From: Pseudomonas petrae
GTDB taxonomy: Bacteria; Pseudomonadota; Gammaproteobacteria; Pseudomonadales; Pseudomonadaceae
DNA: 64,000 nucleotides
Direction: 5' to 3'
Assembly: GCF_021728295.1 (NCBI RefSeq)
Contig: NZ_JAKJXE010000009.1
Span: 124,001-188,000, forward strand
Part shown: positions 42,438 to 51,019 of the stretch, one piece after another
Position numbering within the stretch: position 1 is the first letter of the stretch
How the letters are laid out: the number at the start of each line of letters is the position of its first letter
Position numbers and translations under genes: made by a program
The notes under the pieces: generated by a model
The model's input: only the letters and a program-made list of their open reading frames with translations
Told to the model about the DNA's origin: nothing
The model's database searches: none

Positions 42438-43205
42438 ATGAACTTCATGCGCCATGCGCTCATCGCCACCGCCGTTTCGCTCAGCCTGCCAGGCGCACTG
42501 GTCCACGCTGAGGACCTGCCCGCCCCGATCAAGGCGCTGGAAGCCAAGGGCGCAACCATCAAAGGCAGCTTTGACGCGCCGGGCGGGCTCAAGGGATACG
42601 CCGCCGAGTACCAGAATCAAGGCATGGCGCTTTACCTGACCCCTGACGGCAAGTATGTGCTGGCCGGCAATCTGTTTAATGAAAAAGGCGAAGACCTGAG
42701 CACCGCCCCCCTGCAGAAACTGGTCTATGGGCCGATGGCCGAGGCGATGTGGAGCCGCATGGAAAACAGCACCTGGATCGCCGACGGCGCCAAGACTGCG
42801 CCGAAAGTCATTTATCTGTTCAGCGACGCCAACTGCCCGTACTGCAACCTGTTCTGGGAGCAGGCGCGGCCCTGGGTGAAATCCGGCAAAGTGCAATTGC
42901 GCCACATCATGGTCGGCGTGATCCGCGAGGACAGCGCCGCCAAAGCCGCGAGCCTGCTGGCCGACGCGAACCCGGAAGTGGCCTTGCAGAACCACGAGCA
43001 GGCGGGCAAAGGCAGCACGCTGAAGGCCATGCAGAACATCCCCAATGATATCCAGGCAAAACTCGACGCCAACATGAAACTGATGGAAGACATGGGCCTG
43101 TCCGCCACACCGTCGATTTTCTACAAGGACGAGGCCGGACACCTTCAGCAGCAACAAGGCGCACCCAGGCCCGAGGCGCTGGCGAAAATGATGGGTCCGA
43201 AATAG
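42438..43205 (+). CDS. dsbG: thiol:disulfide interchange protein DsbG
   Basis: A periplasmic disulfide isomerase or reductase that protects single cysteines from oxidation. It has 255 residues, a signal peptide of about 24 residues (ending VHA), the DsbC/DsbG dimerisation domain, and a thioredoxin domain with the active site SDANCPYCN (Cys133-Cys136). The cis-proline lies in SATPSIFY. It is the last gene of the dsbD-tlpA-dsbG unit, 11 bp after the upstream stop, and is kept reduced by DsbD. Confidence 0.94.
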   Translation: MNFMRHALIATAVSLSLPGALVHAEDLPAPIKALEAKGATIKGSFDAPGGLKGYAAEYQNQGMALYLTPDGKYVLAGNLFNEKGEDLSTAPLQKLVYGPMAEAMWSRMENSTWIADGAKTAPKVIYLFSDANCPYCNLFWEQARPWVKSGKVQLRHIMVGVIREDSAAKAASLLADANPEVALQNHEQAGKGSTLKAMQNIPNDIQAKLDANMKLMEDMGLSATPSIFYKDEAGHLQQQQGAPRPEALAKMMGPK

Positions 43206-43306
43206 CAAAGGTTCTGCCGTCATAGCCGGCCGGCGGTGGATGCAGCTCTCTGACCAGTGGCGGCACGCGTTACAACGTGGGTACTGCGCCGGCGTGTCAT
43301 ACGTGT

Positions 43307-43324
43307 AAAAATGTCGACCACCAT
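43307..43324. promoter_or_regulatory. probable TetR operator in the tetR promoter
   Basis: AAAAATGTCGAC at 43307-43318 is identical to the complement of 46172-46183 in front of the SDR gene, and continues CACCAT here and TGACAT there. It lies 31-48 bases before the TetR start codon, as expected for autoregulation. Confidence 0.6.
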
Positions 43325-43354
43325 TTCAAGAGCCACAGTCGGGAGGCTCGCTCC

Positions 43355-43918
43355 ATGCGTTACGCCGAAGATCACAAAGCCCAGACCCACCAGCGCATCC
43401 TTCAGGAAGCCGCCGCGCGCTTTCGCCGTGACGGCATCGGCGCCACCGGTTTGCAGCCGTTGATGAAGGCATTGGGCCTGACCCACGGTGGTTTTTATGC
43501 CCACTTCAACTCCAAGGACGACCTGGTCGAGAAATCCCTGCGCTGCGCCGTCGACCAGCTGCACGCCTCTCGCGCCGAGAAACTGGCCGAAGACAGCTCG
43601 ACCCAGGCGTTCATCGACATGTACCTGTCGACCGTCCATCGCGATCACCCGGAAAAGGGCTGCCCGTTGCCGACCATGGCGTCCGAGCTGGGCCAGCGCG
43701 GGCAACCGAGCGAGATTACCGACGAGTTGATCAACCGCATGCTGGCGACCCTCGAGGCAGGAATGCCGGCCAATGGACAAAGCAGCGACAAGAGCGTGAT
43801 GCTCATGTCCAGCCTCGTTGGGGCAATGGTGCTGGCGCGCAGTGCAAAAGATCCGGCGCTGGCCGAGCGAATCCTGGAGACCACCCGCGATCAGCTCAAG
43901 CAACTGATCGAAGGCTGA
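43355..43918 (+). CDS. TetR-family transcriptional regulator
   Basis: A 187-residue repressor. The HTH is HQRILQEAAARFRRDGIGATGLQPLMKALGLTHGGFYAHFNSKDDLV. The ligand domain contains HPEKGCPLPTMASELGQRG, typical of the TetR group that regulates nearby short-chain dehydrogenases or reductases. GGGAGG precedes the ATG at 43355. It converges with fabF across a hairpin, and its own promoter shares a 12-mer with the SDR promoter, so the SDR-fabF pair is the likely target. Confidence 0.9.
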   Translation: MRYAEDHKAQTHQRILQEAAARFRRDGIGATGLQPLMKALGLTHGGFYAHFNSKDDLVEKSLRCAVDQLHASRAEKLAEDSSTQAFIDMYLSTVHRDHPEKGCPLPTMASELGQRGQPSEITDELINRMLATLEAGMPANGQSSDKSVMLMSSLVGAMVLARSAKDPALAERILETTRDQLKQLIEG

Positions 43919-43925
43919 CGCTCAA

Positions 43926-43953
43926 CTTCCCTGCCCTGTTCGTAGCAGGGAAG
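43926..43953. terminator. convergent hairpin between tetR and fabF
   Basis: CTTCCCTGC at 43926-43934 and GCAGGGAAG at 43945-43953 form a perfect 9-bp stem with a 10-base loop, eight bases after the TetR stop. U-runs are weak on both sides, but the position between convergent genes favours a terminator. Confidence 0.55.
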
Positions 43954-43979
43954 CGTCCCGCTTATTTCAGCGATGCCAA

Positions 43980-45254
43980 TCAGGAATGCCAGCGACGAAA
44001 CAGCACGCTGGCGTTCACACCCCCGAAGCCAAAACCGTTCGACAGTGCGTACTCGATGTTCATTGGGCGCGCCTTGCCGTGGACGATGTCGATGCCTGCC
44101 GCCGCCTCATCGGGGTTCTCCAGATTGAGCGTCATCGGCGCGATCTGATCGCGGATCGCCAATGCCGTAAAGATCGCCTCGATGCCGCCTGCCGCGCCGA
44201 GCAAGTGCCCGGTGGCTGATTTGGTCGACGTCACGGCAACACCATTCTGGTCACCGAACACCGTTTTGATCGCCGCCATTTCGCCCTTGTCGCCCACCGG
44301 GGTGGACGTGGCATGGGCGTTGACGTGCTGCACGTCGGCAGGCTGGATGCCGGCCTGCCGGATCGCTGCCTGCATTGCTCGACGCGCGCCACTGCCATCT
44401 TCCGGCCCGGCCGTCAGGTGATAGGCGTCCGCGCTGGTGCCGTAACCGACCAGTTCGACGATGGGCGTTGCACCGCGGGCGAGTGCATGTTCCAGGGTTT
44501 CGATGACGATGATCCCCGCGCCCTCACCCATGACGAAGCCGTCGCGGTCGCGGTCGAAGGGCCGTGAGGCACGCTCCGGCGTGTCGTTGAAACCATTGGA
44601 GAGCGCCCGCGCGGCAGCAAAGCCACCCAGGGCGACGCGATCGATACAGGCTTCGGCGCCACCGCAGATGGCCACGTCCGCTTCCCCGTTGCGAATCAGC
44701 CGCGCGGCATCGCCGATCGCCTGAACGCCCGCCGCACACGCCGTCACCGGCGCGCCCAGCGGGCCTTTGAAACCATGCTGGATCGACACATGCCCGGCCG
44801 CCAGATTGACCAGAAACGAAGGAATGGTGAACGGCGACAAGCGCCGCGGCCCGCGGGTGTCAGTGATGCGCACGGCCTCGGCGATGGCACCAAAACCACC
44901 TACGCCGGCGCCGATGATGGTCGCAGTGCGCTCGCGTTCCTCTTCAGTGGACGGCGCCCAGCCTGCCTGCTTGACCGCCTGTCGCGCAGCGCCCAACGCA
45001 AACAGGATAAAGCGGTCCATCTTCTTCTGCTCTTTGGGCGGCGCGGCAGCGTCAGCATCGAACCCGGCTTCAGGGTCTTGCTCCAGGGTCGGCACCGGGC
45101 CGCCGACTTTGCCTGCCAGATCAGCCACCGTCTGCTCAGGCAACTGCACAATGCCGGAGCGGCCTTCCAGCAATCGCTTCCATACCGCTTCGACGCCGGT
45201 GCCCAATGGCGTCACCAGCCCCATACCCGTCACTACGATGCGGCGCTCGCTCAT
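43980..45254 (-). CDS. beta-ketoacyl-ACP synthase II (FabF-like, stand-alone)
   Basis: Condenses malonyl-ACP with acyl-ACP in fatty-acid or polyketide-like chain elongation. The 424 residues have the thiolase-fold triad Cys173 (VTACAAGVQ), His314 (VNAHATSTPVGD) and His350 (KSATGHLLGAAGG), as in FabF/KASII. It lacks the usual neighbours acpP, fabG and fabD, so it is probably a paralogue of the housekeeping fabF. It follows the SDR gene on the same strand by 40 bp, with AGGAAAAGG before its ATG. The SDR-FabF pair may make or modify a special acyl chain. Confidence 0.92.
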   Translation of the reverse strand: MSERRIVVTGMGLVTPLGTGVEAVWKRLLEGRSGIVQLPEQTVADLAGKVGGPVPTLEQDPEAGFDADAAAPPKEQKKMDRFILFALGAARQAVKQAGWAPSTEEERERTATIIGAGVGGFGAIAEAVRITDTRGPRRLSPFTIPSFLVNLAAGHVSIQHGFKGPLGAPVTACAAGVQAIGDAARLIRNGEADVAICGGAEACIDRVALGGFAAARALSNGFNDTPERASRPFDRDRDGFVMGEGAGIIVIETLEHALARGATPIVELVGYGTSADAYHLTAGPEDGSGARRAMQAAIRQAGIQPADVQHVNAHATSTPVGDKGEMAAIKTVFGDQNGVAVTSTKSATGHLLGAAGGIEAIFTALAIRDQIAPMTLNLENPDEAAAGIDIVHGKARPMNIEYALSNGFGFGGVNASVLFRRWHS

Positions 45255-45294
45255 GGGTTCACCTTTTCCTCATTTTTGGCAGTCGCCGGCACCG

Positions 45295-46098
45295 TTACGC
45301 GCCAGCCGTTTTGTAACGTTGCGCCGCGTGCTGCAGCGACAGATTCGGCCCCAGCGCCAGGCGTGCCTGGGTCAAGGCCTGCCAGTCAGCGGCATCCGGC
45401 AGCGATGGAATGGTGATCAGCTCTTTCTGGTCAAACCCGGCCAGCGCGGCGTCGACCATTTCGTTGACGTCCATGACCATTTCCGGCGGGAAGGCGTTGA
45501 TGTCCAGACCTGCGCGCTCCCAGATTTCAGTGCGGGTCGCGCCGGGCAGCACGGCCTGAACCTGCACGCCCTTTTCGCTCATCTCGGCGGCCAGTGACTG
45601 GGTCAGGCTCAGCACATAAGCCTTGCTGGCGGCGTACACCGCGTTGAAGCGCTCCGGCAGCAGTGGCACAACGGACGCGATATTGACGATCGCCCCGGTG
45701 CCGCGCGCCGCAAAACCGGCCGCTGCGGCTGATGCCAGATGGGTCAGCGCCACGATATTGAGTTGGATCAGGCGGTCCACTTCGCCCAGATCCGATTCGG
45801 CGAGGGACGTGCTCAGTGCAACCCCGGCGTTGTTCACCAGCAGCGTGATCGATGCGTCCGAGCGCAAACGCTGCTCGAGGACGCTGACGTCGGTGGGCTG
45901 GGTCAGGTCGGCTTTCACCACCTCGACATTGATCGAATGTTTCGCTCGCAAATCCGTCGCCAGCGCTTCCAGTCGGGCCTGGTCACGGGCCACCAGTAGA
46001 AGATCGAATCCGCGCTGTGCCAGGCGGTCCGCGTAGGTGAAGCCAATGCCCGACGACGCGCCGGTGATAACAGCTTTGCCTTGAGTCTGAGTAGTCAT
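45295..46098 (-). CDS. short-chain dehydrogenase/reductase
   Basis: A 267-residue classical SDR, NAD(P)H-dependent. It has the cofactor motif TGASSGIGF, NNAG at 89-92, and the catalytic Ser142, Tyr155 and Lys159 (YAASK). The substrate is unknown. It could act as a ketoacyl reductase for its partner FabF, but it is closer to general SDRs than to FabG. Its promoter carries a copy of the TetR-type operator. Confidence 0.9.
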   Translation of the reverse strand: MTTQTQGKAVITGASSGIGFTYADRLAQRGFDLLLVARDQARLEALATDLRAKHSINVEVVKADLTQPTDVSVLEQRLRSDASITLLVNNAGVALSTSLAESDLGEVDRLIQLNIVALTHLASAAAAGFAARGTGAIVNIASVVPLLPERFNAVYAASKAYVLSLTQSLAAEMSEKGVQVQAVLPGATRTEIWERAGLDINAFPPEMVMDVNEMVDAALAGFDQKELITIPSLPDAADWQALTQARLALGPNLSLQHAAQRYKTAGA

Positions 46099-46165
46099 GA
46101 AGGTTCTCCGTGGGAAAGTGAGCGTAGCTGCGGAGGTATATTACGCCCGTAATTTAAAAAATAAT

Positions 46166-46183
46166 ATGTCAGTCGACATTTTT
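46166..46183. promoter_or_regulatory. probable TetR operator in the SDR-fabF promoter
   Basis: ATGTC-AGTC-GACAT at 46166-46179 is a near palindrome. Bases 46172-46183 (GTCGACATTTTT) are the exact complement of the 12-mer in the tetR promoter. It lies 67 bases upstream of the SDR start. A separate palindrome, ATTACG-CC-CGTAAT, is at 46140-46153. Confidence 0.6.
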
Positions 46184-46226
46184 CTATTCGGTGCGTAAGG
46201 GGTGGGCCTTGAATTATCGCAGGCAT

Positions 46227-46251
46227 AAAAAAGACCGATCAGGGATCGGCC
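46227..46251 (-). terminator. rho-independent terminator of the comEA-like gene
   Basis: On the minus strand GGCCGATC-CCT-GATCGGTC is followed by six T, 17 bases after the stop codon of the ComEA-like gene. Confidence 0.9.
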
Positions 46252-46267
46252 TTGGGCTCATAGAGTT

Positions 46268-46612
46268 TCAGTCAATCGACAGCTTGTCGCGGTTTTTGTC
46301 CAGCAGCGCCTTGCCGATGCCCTTCACTTCGATCAACTCGTCCACGGCCGTGAAACCGCCGTGTTCTTCACGGTAAGCGACGATGGCGTTGGCCTTCGCG
46401 GCGCCAATGCCGGACAGTTCTTTCTGAAGGGTTTCCGCACTGGCGGCGTTGAGATTGACCTTGGATCCCTGCACGCCCGCCGGCGCGGAAATAGCAGGTT
46501 TAGTGGCGTCCGCCGGGGCGGCGACAGGGGCGGCAGACGTCGCGGCAGTCACGGCGAGGGACGTACTGGCCAGCAGCGCGAAGATCAGGGAGGAGAGATA
46601 AGAATTACGCAT
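46268..46612 (-). CDS. ComEA-family helix-hairpin-helix DNA-binding protein
   Basis: A 114-residue exported protein. Residues 1-23 are a signal peptide, followed by an Ala/Pro linker. The ComEA HhH domain reads VNLNAASAETLQKELSGIGAAKANAIVAYREEHGGFTAVDELIEVKGIGKALLDKN. In competent bacteria ComEA binds incoming DNA in the periplasm; here no other competence genes are nearby. The position next to wbpM is the same as in P. aeruginosa. The leader has a perfect hairpin, GGAAGCAGC/GCTGCTTCC, at 46640-46665. Confidence 0.9.
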   Translation of the reverse strand: MRNSYLSSLIFALLASTSLAVTAATSAAPVAAPADATKPAISAPAGVQGSKVNLNAASAETLQKELSGIGAAKANAIVAYREEHGGFTAVDELIEVKGIGKALLDKNRDKLSID

Positions 46613-46809
46613 GAGTCATGCTCCATGGGCATCGTAAGTGGAAGCAGCATTCCTGAGCTGCTTCCCAAACCTAGCCGATGGCGGCAGTGCGTCAACGCAA
46701 GGATCGGTGACGGGATATGTACCGACGCGCAGGCCCTGTGCATACGGGCTTCGCGCCCGTTTCAGCCTCCATTTCGCTGCGTAAGAAAAGGTTTCCGGGG
46801 CGCGTGCGC

Positions 46810-48819
46810 TCAGGGTTCCCGACGACGCTGCTGATGAATCCAGTCGACGATATCGCCCTCTGGCGCATATCCGCTGACCGTGTCCCCAAGGATCTGCCGA
46901 ACGCGTGTGTAATCATCGTCGTCAAGCGCCTTGAGCAGCTGCGAGAGGCTCTGCTTGAAGACGTCCCACGCCAGAAAGTCTTCCTGCGCGCTCATGATCA
47001 TCGGGTGGCGAGTCGCGGCCACGTTGTTGCCGATCAGCAGCTCCTCGTAGAGCTTCTCGCCAGGCCGCAGCCCGGTGAATTCGATGGCGATGTCACCCTG
47101 CGGGTTGTGTTCGGAGCGAATGCTCAGGCCCGACAGATGCACCATCTTCTCGGCCAGCTCGATGATGCGTACCGGCTCGCCCATGTCGAGCACGAACACG
47201 TCGCCGCCCTGCCCCATGGAACCAGCCTGAATCACCAACTGCGCCGCTTCCGGGATGGTCATGAAGTAGCGGGTGATTTTCGGGTGCGTGACCGTCAGCG
47301 GCCCACCGGATTTGATCTGCTGATGGAACAGCGGGATCACCGAGCCGGACGACCCCAGCACGTTGCCGAATCGCACCATGATGAACCGTGTCTTGTTGAC
47401 CTGATGCACATTGGAGCGGTCGCCGAACATCACCGGCGCGGTTTCCCGGCTCAGTGCCTGCAACGTCAGCTCGGCCAGGCGCTTGGTGCTGCCCATCACA
47501 TTGGTCGGGCGCACGGCCTTGTCGGTGGAGATCAACACGAAGTTCGCAACGCCCGCCTGCAGCGCGGCCTGGGCGGCATTCAGCGTACCGACCACATTGT
47601 TGAGCACGCCCTCGGCGATGTTGTGCTCGACCATCGGCACATGCTTGTAGGCCGCCGCGTGGTAGACGGTGTTGACCTGCCAGGTCTTCATCACGTCCAG
47701 CAGCTTGGAGTGATTGCGGATCGAACCGAGAATCGGCAGGACTTTGATCTTGAGCGATTCGCGGGCAACCCGACGCTCCAGCTCGGTGAGGATGGTGTAC
47801 AGGTTGAATTCACTGTGATCGAGCAGCAACAGCGTGGTCGGCTTCAGCAGCAGGATCTGCCGGCACAGTTCCGAACCGATCGACCCCCCTGCCCCGGTCA
47901 CCAACACGCACTGATTCTTGATGCAGTGCTCGAGCAATTCTTCCTGCGCAGGCACAGCGTCGCGCCCGAGCAGGTCAGCGATGTCGACTTCCTGGAGATC
48001 GTCGACCTTCACCCGCCCCGCCGCCAGATCGGAAAAATTCGGGACGCTGCGAACGTGCAGCGGGAAGCCTTCGAGAAACCCGAGGATTTCCCTGCGCCGG
48101 GCGCGGGCGGAAGACGGGACCGCCAGCAGAATTTCCTGCGCACCCGTGACGTTGATCATCTGCTGAATGTGCTTGGGTTTATAGACCTGCAGCCCGGAAA
48201 TGACCCGATTGGAGATCGAATCGTCGTCATCGATGAATGCCACCGGACGCATCGACCGACCCATGCGCAACGCAGCAACCAATTGATTACCCGCCGCTCC
48301 AGCGCCGTAAATGGCCACTTTGGGCAGACCATCGTCCCGGGTCGCAAAAGGTACATGGCGAACGGCGGAAAACCAGTCCCCCAGGAAATACTGACGCATG
48401 GCCAGGCGCAGGCCGCCAATCATGACCATGCTCAACCACCAGTAATTGAACATCACTGATCGCGGCACCACATGCTGGTGGTTGCTGTAGAGGTAGACGA
48501 TGAACCCGAGAATAAGGGCCGACAGGCTGACAGCCTTGATGATCGCGATCAGGGCGTCGTTGCCGAAATAGCGCATGACGGCGCGGTACATGCCGAAACG
48601 AATGAACAAGGGTATCGCCACCACGGGCGCGCTTGCGAAGAGCCAGGTATGGATTTCCAGGGGATTGATGAGTTCATCGATGCCCAGACGGACGACGAAC
48701 GCCATCCACAACGCGAACCAGATCAGACAGACGTCTGCGGCCACCTGCATGATCCGCTTGTGCCGGCGAGGCAGCGCCAGCAGCGAAGTGCGAATTTTTT
48801 CCATCTTCCCCTCAAGCAC
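46810..48819 (-). CDS. wbpM: WbpM-like UDP-GlcNAc 4,6-dehydratase (membrane SDR)
   Basis: Converts UDP-GlcNAc towards UDP-4-keto-6-deoxy sugars used for QuiNAc and FucNAc in O-antigen. The 669 residues have four N-terminal membrane helices (about 20-130), then two Rossmann motifs, IYGAGAAGNQ near 170 and VTGAGGSIGSELCRQI near 300. The catalytic region LISTDKAVRPTNVMGSTKR has Met in place of the usual Tyr, as in WbpM, PglF and CapD. The start is GTG at 48819 with AAGGAG nine bases upstream; an ATG 15 bases later is the alternative. Last gene of the reduced O-antigen locus. Confidence 0.95.
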   Translation of the reverse strand: MLEGKMEKIRTSLLALPRRHKRIMQVAADVCLIWFALWMAFVVRLGIDELINPLEIHTWLFASAPVVAIPLFIRFGMYRAVMRYFGNDALIAIIKAVSLSALILGFIVYLYSNHQHVVPRSVMFNYWWLSMVMIGGLRLAMRQYFLGDWFSAVRHVPFATRDDGLPKVAIYGAGAAGNQLVAALRMGRSMRPVAFIDDDDSISNRVISGLQVYKPKHIQQMINVTGAQEILLAVPSSARARRREILGFLEGFPLHVRSVPNFSDLAAGRVKVDDLQEVDIADLLGRDAVPAQEELLEHCIKNQCVLVTGAGGSIGSELCRQILLLKPTTLLLLDHSEFNLYTILTELERRVARESLKIKVLPILGSIRNHSKLLDVMKTWQVNTVYHAAAYKHVPMVEHNIAEGVLNNVVGTLNAAQAALQAGVANFVLISTDKAVRPTNVMGSTKRLAELTLQALSRETAPVMFGDRSNVHQVNKTRFIMVRFGNVLGSSGSVIPLFHQQIKSGGPLTVTHPKITRYFMTIPEAAQLVIQAGSMGQGGDVFVLDMGEPVRIIELAEKMVHLSGLSIRSEHNPQGDIAIEFTGLRPGEKLYEELLIGNNVAATRHPMIMSAQEDFLAWDVFKQSLSQLLKALDDDDYTRVRQILGDTVSGYAPEGDIVDWIHQQRRREP

Positions 48820-48914
48820 GCGTTCAAACTCCTTTCAGTCGACCCCTGCACCGGCCATTGATTCCTGCTCCCCCGGGGGAATCGGATCAACAGCGCCAGC
48901 AGCAATGTCCACGC

Positions 48915-49931
48915 TCAGCTTTTTTCAAGCGTCCCTGCCTTGAAGATGACTGCAAGGGCAAGCAGTGGAGCGTAAGCAATGATCACGCCGAGTGCGCCGT
49001 CCAGCCCGAAACGGGTGACACACACAGCGACCGGCAACAGCCAGCACAGATTGATTACACCGACTGCGGACGTCACCGGAAGGTGCTTGCCAAAACGCCG
49101 CGAGGCGAATTGATAAGCGTGACTTCTGTGAGCCTCATAGACCTTGTCGCCCCGAACGAGCCGACGGATGAGGGTTACTGTAGCGTCTACGATGAAAACC
49201 CCGAGGAGAATAAGCCATACCCACAAGAACTGCGAGGAAATCCACGCGCCCTGCAGTGACAGACAACCGAGCATGATGCCCAGAAATCCGCTGCCGGCGT
49301 CGCCCATGAAGATCTTCGCCGGGGGGAAATTCCAGAACAGAAAGCCCGCCACTGCGCACGCCAGCAGGACCGGCAGCCACACCAGATTGGCATAACCGCT
49401 CAACATGTAGATGATTGCCGCGCCGACGCAGACACAGATCGCCTCTACGCTGGCAATGCCGTCGATGCCGTCCATGAAGTTGTACAGATTGAGCAGCCAT
49501 ACCAGGTAGAACGCCGCCAGCACGTTAACGATCAGGCCCGGGGCAAGGGTCAGGCCGAACACATTGATCGCCGGAAGGCCACCCAGCCAGACCAACGCCC
49601 ACGCCGCGGCGAAGAAATGCCCCAGCAGACGCCATCGCGCGGCGATGTGGCCGTGATCGTCGAGAAACCCCAGCGCCGCGATCAATGCCCCCGCGCCGAA
49701 CAGGGCCAGGAACGGATCGCGCCCCATCAGCCCGGCAGAGAGCATCCAGACCAGCGCGACCAGATAACTGATGACAATCGCCACACCGCCGCCCCGTGGC
49801 GTGGGAATCGTATGGGAGCTTCTGCCGTTGGGAACATCAAGCAGGCTCTTGTGCAAGGCATATCGTCGCAATACATGCGTCAGCGCGAACGAAAACACCA
49901 CAACAGCCACCGCGACCCACCAATAATTCAT
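48915..49931 (-). CDS. wbpL: WbpL-like undecaprenyl-phosphate sugar-1-phosphate transferase
   Basis: Starts O-antigen assembly by moving GlcNAc- or FucNAc-1-phosphate to undecaprenyl phosphate. The 338 residues form a polytopic membrane protein of the WecA/MraY family with the cytoplasmic motifs GFLDDHGHIAARWRL, NLYNFMDGIDGIA and FMGDAGSGFLG, plus a basic-histidine motif, EAHRSHAYQ. The ATG at 49931 overlaps the epimerase stop (ATGA). Confidence 0.93.
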   Translation of the reverse strand: MNYWWVAVAVVVFSFALTHVLRRYALHKSLLDVPNGRSSHTIPTPRGGGVAIVISYLVALVWMLSAGLMGRDPFLALFGAGALIAALGFLDDHGHIAARWRLLGHFFAAAWALVWLGGLPAINVFGLTLAPGLIVNVLAAFYLVWLLNLYNFMDGIDGIASVEAICVCVGAAIIYMLSGYANLVWLPVLLACAVAGFLFWNFPPAKIFMGDAGSGFLGIMLGCLSLQGAWISSQFLWVWLILLGVFIVDATVTLIRRLVRGDKVYEAHRSHAYQFASRRFGKHLPVTSAVGVINLCWLLPVAVCVTRFGLDGALGVIIAYAPLLALAVIFKAGTLEKS

Positions 49932-50896
49932 GCTCGATCCGTAACCAGAAAATGCTCGACGGTCTTCTTCAGGCCGTCCTCTACCGACACCGGGGGCTGC
50001 CACTGCAACCGCTCGCGGTTTTTGCTGATGTCCACCCGCAGCGAACCCAGCACCCGCTCGGCCGCCGATTTGCGACCCAAAAGCGTGGCGCCGAGCATGA
50101 TAAGGGACTCGGGGACGGGAATGAGCCAACCCGATGCAGCCATCTGCGCCTTGAGACGGCTGGCCAGTTCGGTGGTCGACAGGTCCCGGCCATCACTGAC
50201 CAGAAAGACCTCGTTCGCGGCGGCAGGATGATCGATGCAGACACGGATCAGGTCGATCAGGTTATCCAGCGAGACCAGGCTACGCGCATTGTTCACCGCA
50301 CCGAGCGGCAGCGGCACGCCTTTGCGCAACGTGCGCATCAATTGCAGGAAGTTGGCTTTGACGCCGGGGCCGTAAACCAGCACCGGGCGGATGATCACCA
50401 CTTCCATTGCAGAGGTCTTGGCCAGCGCCAGAAGCCCCTGTTCTGCTTCGTGCTTGGAGATGGCGTAGGGATCGCTCGGATTGGGAGCGTCGTCCGGACG
50501 AAAGCATTCGCCCTGTGCGGTGGACTCACCGTTGACCTTGATCGTGCTGATCAAGATGAAACGCCGGACGCCTGCTGCGGCGGCCTGCTCAGCCAGATTC
50601 AGCGTGCCGAGGGTGTTGACCTCCCGGTACAGCGAAAGCGGATCGGCTGCGGTGTCGTGCATGACATGCACCCGCGCTGCGGCATGAATGACCGTGTCGA
50701 CGTCGTGCAGAACCGCCTGCCATGGGGTGTCGGCATTTAGACCGGCAACGGTGGCCGTCGTGACGGTTGGAGAAGAATTGGGCGTCGACCGTCTGCTGAC
50801 CGCGACAATGTGCGCGTCAGGCAGGTGTGCAAGGTGGTCAACCAGCGCTGTTCCCAAAAATCCCGAACTCCCTGTCACCAGGATTTTTCTGGTCAT
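49928..50896 (-). CDS. NAD-dependent sugar epimerase/dehydratase (WbpV/GalE-like)
   Basis: A 322-residue extended SDR acting on a nucleotide sugar, probably the 4-keto sugar from WbpM or a 4-epimerisation. It has the Rossmann motif ILVTGSSGFLGTAL, HAAARVHVM, the catalytic serine/threonine region ILISTIKVNGE, and YAISK (Tyr-x-x-x-Lys). It is like WbpV of P. aeruginosa, which lies directly before wbpL and wbpM in O6 strains. The ATG at 50896 is preferred to a TTG six bases earlier. Confidence 0.88.
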   Translation of the reverse strand: MTRKILVTGSSGFLGTALVDHLAHLPDAHIVAVSRRSTPNSSPTVTTATVAGLNADTPWQAVLHDVDTVIHAAARVHVMHDTAADPLSLYREVNTLGTLNLAEQAAAAGVRRFILISTIKVNGESTAQGECFRPDDAPNPSDPYAISKHEAEQGLLALAKTSAMEVVIIRPVLVYGPGVKANFLQLMRTLRKGVPLPLGAVNNARSLVSLDNLIDLIRVCIDHPAAANEVFLVSDGRDLSTTELASRLKAQMAASGWLIPVPESLIMLGATLLGRKSAAERVLGSLRVDISKNRERLQWQPPVSVEDGLKKTVEHFLVTDRA

Positions 50897-50937
50897 ATCC
50901 AATCCATGTACATAAGAATTCCCCGTCAGTCATGACG

Positions 50938-50956
50938 GCCGCTGCGAGGCAGCGGC
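50938..50956. terminator. GC-rich hairpin between phosphomannomutase and epimerase genes
   Basis: GCCGCTGC-GAG-GCAGCGGC is a perfect 8-bp stem in the 123-bp spacer on the minus-strand path from the phosphomannomutase stop to the epimerase start. It lacks a U-tract, so partial termination or processing is possible. Confidence 0.4.
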
Positions 50957-51019
50957 GCCATTGTAGACGATTGGCTCACGGCCCCGCCATTCAGTCAGCA
51001 GGACCGCGCGCCAAGTGCA

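Noticed and set aside
42333..43223. Minus-strand frame opposite dsbG with a repeated Glu-Glu-Gly-Cys end
   Set aside because: The repeat is the complement of the 12-bp CCTTCTTCACAG units. The plus strand is a clear DsbG with a signal peptide and CPYC site.
46140..46153. ATTACG-CC-CGTAAT palindrome as the TetR operator
   Set aside because: It occurs only once and has no counterpart at the tetR promoter, unlike the shared AAAAATGTCGAC motif. It may still bind another factor.
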